Positions 33,720 through 39,199 of a stretch of 39,199 nt of DNA are shown here, in pieces. Every line of letters begins with the position of its first letter. The first letter of the stretch is position 1. Source of the stretch: Caryophanales bacterium (GTDB lineage: Bacteria > Bacillota > Bacilli > Bacillales > Amphibacillaceae). A model generated the notes under the pieces. It made no database searches and had not been told where the DNA came from. It worked only from the letters and a program-made list of their open reading frames with translations. A program made the translations under genes and the position numbers. The DNA is taken from contig JARIBO010000035.1 in NCBI GenBank assembly GCA_029257405.1, forward strand, positions 1 to 39,199, given 5' to 3'.

Positions 33720-33748
33720 TTCAAGGTATATTTCTAAATAAATATAAT
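33720..33748 (+). promoter_or_regulatory. Nfu gene promoter
   Basis: TTCAAG (33720-33725), 17 bases, TATAAT (33743-33748), about 25 bases before the start codon. Confidence 0.55.
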
Positions 33749-33772
33749 CTTTTTGAAGGGAGTTTTTTTATT

Positions 33773-33994
33773 ATGCATGAACAAGTTCAAGAAGTATTAA
33801 ATAAATTACGTCCGTTTCTTTTACGTGACGGTGGCGATGTAGAGTTAATTGATGTTGATGATGGTGTAGTTATGTTACGTTTAATGGGTGCTTGTGGTAA
33901 TTGCCCAAGTTCAGCAATTACATTAAAAGCAGGTATCGAGCGTGCTTTAACAACTGAAGTTCCTGGAATAAAAGAAATAGAACAAGTCTTTTAA
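33773..33994 (+). CDS. nfu: NifU C-terminal-domain iron-sulfur scaffold (Nfu)
   Basis: A 73-residue protein consisting of just the NifU C-terminal domain, with the cluster ligands C41 and C44 in GACGNCPSS and the preceding [13 protein letters not shown] signature. It assembles or transfers Fe-S clusters, probably 4Fe-4S bridging a dimer. It corresponds to B. subtilis YutI and S. aureus Nfu. GAAGGGAG precedes the ATG. Divergent from the A-type carrier. Confidence 0.95.
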   Translation: MHEQVQEVLNKLRPFLLRDGGDVELIDVDDGVVMLRLMGACGNCPSSAITLKAGIERALTTEVPGIKEIEQVF

Positions 33995-33998
33995 GCTT

Positions 33999-34036
33999 AA
34001 GAATCAGACAAAATTATTTGTCTGATTCTTTTTTTA
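33999..34036. terminator. Terminator between nfu and the hydroxyacid dehydrogenase gene
   Basis: AAGAATCAGACAAA (33999-34012), 4-base loop, TTTGTCTGATTCTT (34017-34030), then T. It may serve both converging genes. Confidence 0.88.
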
Positions 34037-34993
34037 TATTTCAGTTAATGGTTTCTTGCCTGATAAAACAGCGTCAATATTATCGAAACATAAATTAATC
34101 ATTTTCTCTCTTGTTTCAACACTTGCTGACCCAATATGCGGAAGCGCAACAACATTATCAAGTGATACAAGAGGATGATCATTTTGGATTGGCTCATCTG
34201 CAAATACATCTAGTCCTGCTGCACGAATCTCCTCTGAAACTAGTGCATTATATAAATCGCCTTCATTCACAACGCCTCCGCGAGAAACGTTAATAAATAT
34301 TGCTGAGTTTTTCATTTTCTTAAATACTGCTTTATTAAATTTTTCTTTTGTTTCATTTGTAAGTGGTAGTAATGAAACGACAAAATCAGCTTCCTCAATT
34401 AACTCGTCAAAATCATAGTAATCAGCTTCTACTGCAATTTCAAAGTCCGCTTTACGACTCCGGTTGTGATAAATAATATTCATATTAAACCCTTTAGCTC
34501 TTTTAGCTACTGCTTCACCAATACGTCCCATACCTACAATCCCGATTGTTTTATGATGAACATCTGTTCCTGCTAACATAAATGGTGCCCAGTTTTCCCA
34601 TTTGTTTTCTTCGATACATTTAGAACCTTCAATTAAACGCCTTGCTGTTGCCATTAATAGTGCAAAAGTTAAATCGGCAGTTGTTTCAGTTAAAACATCA
34701 GGTGTATTCGTAACAGGCACACCATATTTGTGTGCAGCTTTTAAATCAATATTGTCAAAACCAACTGCTAAATTACTCACTACTTTTAAATTTTTCCCAA
34801 CTTCAAATAATTCATCATTAATTTCTTCAGATAATGTAGAAAAAAGTGCATCAGCATCTGCTACTTCTTTTAATAAAACATCTCTTGGAACAGGAGTTTC
34901 TGCTTGATTCCACATGGTTATTTCATATTTTTCTTCATACTTTTTTATGATATAATCTGGAAGCTTTCTTGTTATATATATTTTTGATTTCAT
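34034..34993 (-). CDS. D-2-hydroxyacid dehydrogenase (glyoxylate/hydroxypyruvate reductase type)
   Basis: A 319-residue NAD(P)H-dependent D-isomer-specific dehydrogenase. The nucleotide site GIVGMGRIGEAVAKRA lies near the middle. The catalytic Arg is in NVSRGG, the Glu in DVFADEP and the His in LPHIGSAS. Likely substrates are glyoxylate, hydroxypyruvate or glycerate. The ATG at 34993 is chosen since AGGAGG lies 7 bases upstream; the TTG two codons earlier is rejected. A possible cre site lies at 35043-35057 upstream. Confidence 0.9.
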   Translation of the reverse strand: MKSKIYITRKLPDYIIKKYEEKYEITMWNQAETPVPRDVLLKEVADADALFSTLSEEINDELFEVGKNLKVVSNLAVGFDNIDLKAAHKYGVPVTNTPDVLTETTADLTFALLMATARRLIEGSKCIEENKWENWAPFMLAGTDVHHKTIGIVGMGRIGEAVAKRAKGFNMNIIYHNRSRKADFEIAVEADYYDFDELIEEADFVVSLLPLTNETKEKFNKAVFKKMKNSAIFINVSRGGVVNEGDLYNALVSEEIRAAGLDVFADEPIQNDHPLVSLDNVVALPHIGSASVETREKMINLCFDNIDAVLSGKKPLTEI

Positions 34994-35042
34994 CCTCAAA
35001 CCTCCTATTAAATAATTTACCTTTAGCGTACCACATTTTCAC

Positions 35043-35057
35043 TGTAAACGCTTTTCA
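35043..35057. promoter_or_regulatory. Possible catabolite-responsive element (cre)
   Basis: TGTAAACGCTTTTCA resembles the CcpA site TGWAANCGNTNNCA, with the CG core and the left half intact but one extra T in the right half. It lies between the divergent hydroxyacid dehydrogenase and yutG genes. One-base insertion makes this weak. Confidence 0.3.
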
Positions 35058-35119
35058 CAATTTGCTTGTCATGATAGACTTAACACATAGTGTACATAGA
35101 AGAAAGTGGTGAAATACTG

Positions 35120-35635
35120 ATGAATGTAGAAAAACAAAGTGAACTTGAAAGAGATGCACGAAAAATGTTAGAATTCCGTAATGTAAAACTAATTGATATT
35201 GCTGAACTTGTTTTTTACCTTCAAGCACAATACCATGATGATTTGACAATGGATGTTTGTTTACATAATGTAAATCGTGTTTTATCTAAACGTGAAGTTC
35301 AACATGCAGTACTTACTGGAATTGAACTTGATATTCTTGCTGAAAAAGGACTTTTATCTGAACCACTCCAAGATATCATTCACCGAGATGAAGGGTTATA
35401 CGGCATAGATGAAGTGATTGCATTATCTATCGTAAACGTTTATGGATCAATTGGCTTTACAAGTTATGGATTTATTGATAAACAAAAACCAGGAATTTTA
35501 AGTCGGTTAAACGACCATTCTAACGGAGAAGTTCATACATTTCTAGATGATATTGTAGGCGCAATTGCAGCAGCTGCTTCAAGTCGATTAGCTCACGCAA
35601 TTGTTGGTGATTTAGAAGAAGAAAATCAAGAATAA
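35120..35635 (+). CDS. yutG: Phosphatidylglycerophosphatase A-like protein (YutG)
   Basis: A 171-residue protein of the PgpA/YutG family. The C-terminal half carries the family core: GIDEVIALSIVNVYGSIG, GFIDKQKPGILSRLND and HTFLDDIVGAI, with acidic residues suited to metal-dependent phosphatase action. The Gram-positive YutG branch is not clearly shown to have the E. coli activity. The ATG at 35120 is preferred over 35090 because it gives the usual length; AAGTGGTG is its weak ribosome binding site. It ends in a perfect terminator. Confidence 0.82.
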   Translation: MNVEKQSELERDARKMLEFRNVKLIDIAELVFYLQAQYHDDLTMDVCLHNVNRVLSKREVQHAVLTGIELDILAEKGLLSEPLQDIIHRDEGLYGIDEVIALSIVNVYGSIGFTSYGFIDKQKPGILSRLNDHSNGEVHTFLDDIVGAIAAAASSRLAHAIVGDLEEENQE

Positions 35636-35637
35636 TA

Positions 35638-35682
35638 AAAACTCTGAAAATATCACATAAATGATATTTTCAGAGTTTTTTT
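35638..35682. terminator. Terminator between yutG and yutF
   Basis: AAAACTCTGAAAATATCA (35638-35655), 6-base loop, complement at 35662-35679, then T. It probably also serves yutF, which converges. Confidence 0.92.
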
Positions 35683-35686
35683 ATGA

Positions 35687-36451
35687 TTATATAATTTCTT
35701 GTGCAAGTAAATCCTTATATATATAAGTAGGTTTTAAAGAAGAATCGATATCAGTTACCTTACCAATACCTGTTAAGACAAATGCTGTATCAACACCTGA
35801 TTGAATACCACCTAAAATATCCGTAAAATAATTATCTCCAATTAATACCACTTCGTCAGCTGAACAATTTAACATATCTAAACCAATTTGAATCATGCTT
35901 TTGGCTGGTTTACCCATAAATAGCGGTTTAATTCCAGTAGTTAAAGATACAACAGATGTAAGAGCGCCATTACCAGGTATAATCCCCTCATCACTTGGGA
36001 TCGCAAGATCTTTATTTGTTGAGATAAAGTGAGCACCTTTTCGAACAAAACTTGCAGCTGATGCGAGTTTTTCATAGGTGACTTGTCGGTCTATTCCCAT
36101 CACAACATGAGTAACATTATGATTTGATATCTGAATGTCTTCATCTTTAAGTGCTTTACTCAAACCTTCTTCGCCGATTATGAAACAAGTTACATTTGAA
36201 GTGTCCTGCTTTAAGTACTTGGCTGTTGCAATACTTGACGTTAGAATGTTTTCTTTTGTTGCTGGAATATCCATTTTGTTTAACCTGTTTACTAATGATT
36301 CAGCTGTTAATGCAGAATTATTAGTGATAAAAACATACGGAATGTTTTTATTTTTAAGCTTTTTAATAAATTCTTTGGCGCCAGGAATAACGTCTATACC
36401 TTTAAATATTGTACCGTCTAAATCAATTAAATATCCTTTATAAGATTTCAT
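35687..36451 (-). CDS. yutF: HAD-superfamily sugar/nucleotide phosphatase, NagD/YutF type
   Basis: A 254-residue class IIA HAD hydrolase. Motif I is DLDGTIFKG (nucleophile and acid Asp) near residue 10, motif II ITNNS near 43-47, the motif III lysine in MGKPAKSM and motif IV GDNYFTDILGG. Family members dephosphorylate sugar and nucleotide phosphates; the natural substrate is not evident. The ATG at 36451 follows AAGGGTG; a longer frame to 36556 overlaps the regulator gene and lacks a site. Last gene of yutE-sufR-yutF. Confidence 0.93.
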   Translation of the reverse strand: MKSYKGYLIDLDGTIFKGIDVIPGAKEFIKKLKNKNIPYVFITNNSALTAESLVNRLNKMDIPATKENILTSSIATAKYLKQDTSNVTCFIIGEEGLSKALKDEDIQISNHNVTHVVMGIDRQVTYEKLASAASFVRKGAHFISTNKDLAIPSDEGIIPGNGALTSVVSLTTGIKPLFMGKPAKSMIQIGLDMLNCSADEVVLIGDNYFTDILGGIQSGVDTAFVLTGIGKVTDIDSSLKPTYIYKDLLAQEII

Positions 36452-36475
36452 CCTACACACCCTTATATAAATTAA

Positions 36476-36503
36476 TAAAGAGTATGCATCTGCATACTCT
36501 TTA
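36476..36503 (-). terminator. Perfect hairpin between the SufR-like gene and yutF
   Basis: TAAAGAGTATGCA and TGCATACTCTTTA pair perfectly (13 bp, 2-base loop). The regulator stop codon (36501-36503) is inside it. The following TTAATTT is a poor T run, so it may only partly terminate. Confidence 0.55.
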
Positions 36504-37136
36504 TGTTGCTTTTGGATTACTAATCGTCCAACTACAATTCTTTTTCCCATCAACAATACGAGAATGTGAAATCACATTACTATTAGGAAATGTTTTTTGT
36601 AATACTTCTTTTTCATTTTCACAAACTTCATTGTATGATGATGCAATGCTATATATGGGGCAATTATAATTAATAATTTCATAACTACCATCTTGATTTT
36701 TTGTCCATTCGACCATATATCCTTCAGAATCTTGAATGTCAGCTATTTTTTTTATTTGTTCATCAAATGGTTTACCTGATATTTCAGACTGATAGGTAGT
36801 AACTTCACGATCTCTTCTTTGTTTCAATACTTTTGATACCGCTTCTCTACCTAATGTTGATTCGATATCTGAAAGAATTTCTGAAGGTAATTTATTGTCT
36901 TGATTAGGAAATGTTCTATGGCCAAGAGTTGTTAATTTATATTTATGAAATGGACGTCCAATTTCTTGTTTAACAGATCTCTCTTCGACAAATCCCCTTG
37001 TAATAAGTTCGCGAAGATGGCGACGAATTGCTATTTCAGAAATAGTAAAATGCTTCATAAAATCTTTCATGCCACATTCATTTTCTTTTTTTAAAACTAG
37101 CAATAATTGTTCTTTTGCTGTCGCTTTTTTCTTCAT
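36501..37136 (-). CDS. sufR: SufR-type iron-sulfur-sensing transcription regulator
   Basis: A 211-residue repressor-type protein. Residues about 5-75 form a winged HTH of the DeoR/ArsR-like kind (ISEIAIRRHLRELITRGFV). The C-terminal part has C159, C172 and C201, spaced C-X12-C-X28-C, which matches the cluster-binding cysteines of SufR. It would sense Fe-S cluster supply and control Fe-S assembly genes. The window holds such genes 3 kb away (yutM, nfu). AAGAGGTG precedes the ATG; yutE ends 11 bases before. Confidence 0.82.
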   Translation of the reverse strand: MKKKATAKEQLLLVLKKENECGMKDFMKHFTISEIAIRRHLRELITRGFVEERSVKQEIGRPFHKYKLTTLGHRTFPNQDNKLPSEILSDIESTLGREAVSKVLKQRRDREVTTYQSEISGKPFDEQIKKIADIQDSEGYMVEWTKNQDGSYEIINYNCPIYSIASSYNEVCENEKEVLQKTFPNSNVISHSRIVDGKKNCSWTISNPKAT

Positions 37137-37147
37137 TTTCTCACCTC

Positions 37148-37588
37148 TTAATCTTCTTTTGAAAAAGCATTCGCTACGTCTAACTCATTGTTCAAATAAG
37201 TTATAATGTATGTTTTAAACTTTTCGATTGTTGGCAATTCTTTTTTGATGACTTCTGCTAATAATTCATCATTAATTTCTAAGTAATCTTGGACAAGCAT
37301 TTGTCTTAAATCTACTATTTTTTTATATGAAGCTTCATCTTCTTTTGGAATAACACGTTCGTCTATCATAATATCGATTATATCATGATAGCTACCTGGG
37401 TCTCTCATAATAAATCCATCAATCATCATATTTCCTACATCCATCATAGACTCAATAATTAAATGGACACTTCTTTCTAAACCTAATTGTTCAATACGTG
37501 TATTAAATTGATTATCTCTTATTTCCTTTAATAATTCATCCATATAAGCTAGTGTTTTTTCAATTTTACTTCGGTCAACAAAATACAT
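37148..37588 (-). CDS. yutE: DUF86/HepT-like protein (YutE)
   Basis: A 146-residue all-helical DUF86 protein beginning MYFVDR, like B. subtilis YutE. FIMRDPGSYHDIIDIMIDE is the conserved central block. The HepT-type RNase motif R-x4-6-H is replaced by RQMLVQDYLEI, with Gln where the catalytic His would be, and no MNT antitoxin gene is adjacent, so a toxin role is unlikely. The start is the ATG at 37588, 6 bases after GAGGG; the ATG at 37594 touches that site. First gene of the yutE-sufR-yutF unit. Confidence 0.85.
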   Translation of the reverse strand: MYFVDRSKIEKTLAYMDELLKEIRDNQFNTRIEQLGLERSVHLIIESMMDVGNMMIDGFIMRDPGSYHDIIDIMIDERVIPKEDEASYKKIVDLRQMLVQDYLEINDELLAEVIKKELPTIEKFKTYIITYLNNELDVANAFSKED

Positions 37589-37621
37589 TAACATCCCTCA
37601 CTCTAATATTCATATGATCTC

Positions 37622-37646
37622 ATTATACCATATTACAATTGTTATA
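37622..37646 (-). promoter_or_regulatory. Extended -10 promoter of yutE-sufR-yutF with adjacent palindrome
   Basis: Minus-strand TGGTATAAT (37630-37622). Next to it, over the spacer, lies the imperfect palindrome TATTACAATTGTTATA with an ACAATTGT core (about 37631-37646). It could be an autoregulatory site for the SufR-like protein, which is unproven. Confidence 0.45.
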
Positions 37647-37690
37647 ATAGGCTAACATTATAATTACTCAATACTTTTCTTTAATTTACA

Positions 37691-37699
37691 TGGTACAAT
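37691..37699 (+). promoter_or_regulatory. Extended -10 promoter of the amidase gene
   Basis: TGGTACAAT (TG 37691-37692, TACAAT 37694-37699), about 30 bases before the GTG start. Confidence 0.45.
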
Positions 37700-37728
37700 A
37701 GTAAATATATAGGATTGGAGGGGTATTT

Positions 37729-39177
37729 GTGACTACACATATTGATAACTATTCAGTCGACTCTCTTTTAGACATGGATGCTACTGAAATCGCTAAGTTA
37801 ATTAATGAAAAAAAATTAACGAGTCACTTCATAACAAAGACATATATTGACCATATTAAAAAGATAAATCCAATTTTAAATGCTGTTGTTGAAAATCGTT
37901 TTGAAGAAGCTTTAAACGAAGCACTCGCTTGTGATAATGAAACAAGTGTAAACAAACGTCGACTTCCCCTTTTTGGTGTACCAATTAGTATAAAGGAAGC
38001 ATTTGATGTTAAAGGCATGCATACAACAGGTGGTATTGTTCATCGTAAAGACATTGTTAAAACTGAGGATGCTTATGCTGTAAAAAAATTACGCGAAGCA
38101 GGAGCTATTATTTTAGGAAAAACAAATACACCAGCACTTTGTTTTTGTCAGGAAACAGAAAATAAATTATACGGCCGAACAAATAATCCTTGGAATGTTA
38201 ACCACACTGCAGGTGGTTCAAGTGGAGGAGAAGGTACGTTAATTAGTACAGGTGCGAGTGCTGTTGGACTAAGTTCTGATATTGGTGGTTCGATTAGGTT
38301 CCCTAGTCATTTTTCTGGTGTGATTGGTTTTAAACCAGGCGCTTACCAAGTTGATGAAACAGGACATTTTCCTAAAACAGTCATTGAACATCAAAAACAT
38401 ATGTTAGGCATTGGTCCTATTGGTAAATCAGTCAGAGATATGAAATTAATTTATAATATAATTAATCAAAATCAAAATCAAAAAAACCATTATGAAAGAT
38501 TCGAAATTGATGTGTTGCCAGTTGATAATGGTTATCCGATATCTGATAAAACGGCTGAACTTCTAACAAATGTAAAAGAATTTTTAATTAATGCATATGG
38601 TGCTAATGAATCAATTCCTCCTTATTTTGATGATACTGCTGGCGTTTGGCAAGAAATCATGTCCATTAACGGAGCAGATCATATCAAAAAACTTGCCTTT
38701 AATACTGATCAAGTAAATGTTTGGAAAGCCTATTTAAATGAAAAAATAACGAAAAATACAAATACAAGCACGAAGCTCTCTTGGGCAATTATTGGCGCTA
38801 ATATGTTTAAACCTAATAATAAACGAGTAAAAGAGATTGAAGCACTCTTAAAACACGGACACCGAGCTGTTGATTTACATTTGGATAATCGCGTTTTAAT
38901 TTTCCCCGTCCATCATACAAGTGCTCCTCTTCATGGAGAGTTTTACAATGAAATATTTTCAATTAAAAAAACATATTTAAAATATTTACCTTATGTGACT
39001 TATGCAAATGTATGGGGATTACCTTCTTTAACAATTCCGGTTGGTTTTGATGACAACAATTTACCAATTGCCATTCAAATCATGGCTAAAGTTGGCAATG
39101 AAAATTCAATCTTTATTCTAGGTAAAATTATAGAAGAACAATTTACCGGCTACACAAGAAGCACTTTAAATAACTAA
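37729..39177 (+). CDS. Amidase-signature-family hydrolase
   Basis: A 482-residue amidase signature enzyme. The catalytic Lys is in GVPISIKEAF (about 84-93), the glycine/serine-rich signature AGGSSGGEGTLISTGAS follows near 164-180, and the nucleophile Ser is in SSDIGGSIRFPS. It splits an amide or carbamate bond of unknown substrate; lack of gatB or gatC nearby and the C-terminal sequence argue against GatA. It starts with GTG, 7 bases after GGAGGGG. The gene ends 22 bases before the window edge. Confidence 0.9.
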   Translation: MTTHIDNYSVDSLLDMDATEIAKLINEKKLTSHFITKTYIDHIKKINPILNAVVENRFEEALNEALACDNETSVNKRRLPLFGVPISIKEAFDVKGMHTTGGIVHRKDIVKTEDAYAVKKLREAGAIILGKTNTPALCFCQETENKLYGRTNNPWNVNHTAGGSSGGEGTLISTGASAVGLSSDIGGSIRFPSHFSGVIGFKPGAYQVDETGHFPKTVIEHQKHMLGIGPIGKSVRDMKLIYNIINQNQNQKNHYERFEIDVLPVDNGYPISDKTAELLTNVKEFLINAYGANESIPPYFDDTAGVWQEIMSINGADHIKKLAFNTDQVNVWKAYLNEKITKNTNTSTKLSWAIIGANMFKPNNKRVKEIEALLKHGHRAVDLHLDNRVLIFPVHHTSAPLHGEFYNEIFSIKKTYLKYLPYVTYANVWGLPSLTIPVGFDDNNLPIAIQIMAKVGNENSIFILGKIIEEQFTGYTRSTLNN

Positions 39178-39199
39178 AAGGAAAGCAGAATCTCTACAC

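Noticed and set aside
36452-36556. N-terminal extension of the yutF frame to 36556
   Set aside because: It overlaps the end of the SufR-like gene and the hairpin, and no ribosome binding site fits; the HAD motif I begins normally from 36451.
37148-37588. HepT-MNT toxin-antitoxin system
   Set aside because: The catalytic His is replaced and there is no nucleotidyltransferase gene next to it; it matches housekeeping YutE.
37729-39177. GatA subunit of the tRNA amidotransferase
   Set aside because: There is no gatC or gatB neighbour and the sequence departs from GatA after the catalytic region.
1-39199. CRISPR array, tRNA or insertion sequence
   Set aside because: I found no regularly spaced repeats, cloverleaf genes or transposase-like proteins; this was by eye, not by a dedicated search.

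Overview
The window is chromosomal DNA of an AT-rich, low-GC Gram-positive bacterium of the order Bacillales. Codon use, AGGAGG-type ribosome binding sites, SAM-I and FMN riboswitches, the menaquinone pathway, a NorA-like pump and the gene set all fit. Many proteins look Staphylococcaceae-like (PckA of 530 residues, NorA-like pump of 388 residues, a Rex/ArcR-like operator, a SigB-like promoter). The gene order is closer to Bacillus: metK-pckA-ytkD-men, patB-kapB, and yuiB-yumC-yut. MurE carries the DNPR motif of meso-diaminopimelate enzymes rather than the staphylococcal DNPA. The best guess is a deep-branching Staphylococcaceae member or a close relative; the genus cannot be set from the sequence. 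I see no phage, insertion sequence, CRISPR array or tRNA.

Layout. 1-360: tandem promoters and leader of an rRNA operon that runs leftward out of the window. 430-5650: leuS, mnmM (ytqB), a gamma-carbonic-anhydrase-like gene, and metK under a SAM riboswitch. 5660-8100: a Rex/ArcR-type palindrome, pckA and a Nudix hydrolase. 8116-15941: the menaquinone block, menF-menD-menH-menB-menE leftward and menA-menI rightward; menC is absent and a terminator separates menB from menE. 15954-17720: an Ntn-hydrolase-like gene and ribU under an FMN riboswitch. 17820-22152: thioredoxin-like protein, a candidate SigB-dependent small RNA, universal stress protein, patB, a tiny membrane protein, kapB, deoD and yuiD. 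22246-22854: an orphan HTH protein. 22912-26944: a leftward operon cstA, a CC-tailed small protein, an ArsA/Get3-type ATPase and an MDR reductase. 27194-32887: yuiB, yumC, murE, an unrecognised permease and a NorA-like pump. 33187-37588: iron-sulfur and yut genes (A-type carrier, Nfu, 2-hydroxyacid dehydrogenase, PgpA-like, HAD phosphatase, SufR-type regulator, DUF86). 37729-39177: an amidase.

How the parts fit. MenF, D, H, E, B and A plus the DHNA-CoA thioesterase supply nearly all of menaquinone synthesis. PckA, CstA and the Rex/ArcR site concern carbon and redox balance. The A-type carrier, Nfu and the SufR-like regulator form an iron-sulfur group.

The two least described items are the CstA / CC-tailed protein / ArsA ATPase module and the short candidate RNA at about 18406-18470. 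That RNA has a SigB-like promoter, an unpaired UCUUCCCC segment and its own terminator. Its C-rich segment could pair with the cstA ribosome binding site.
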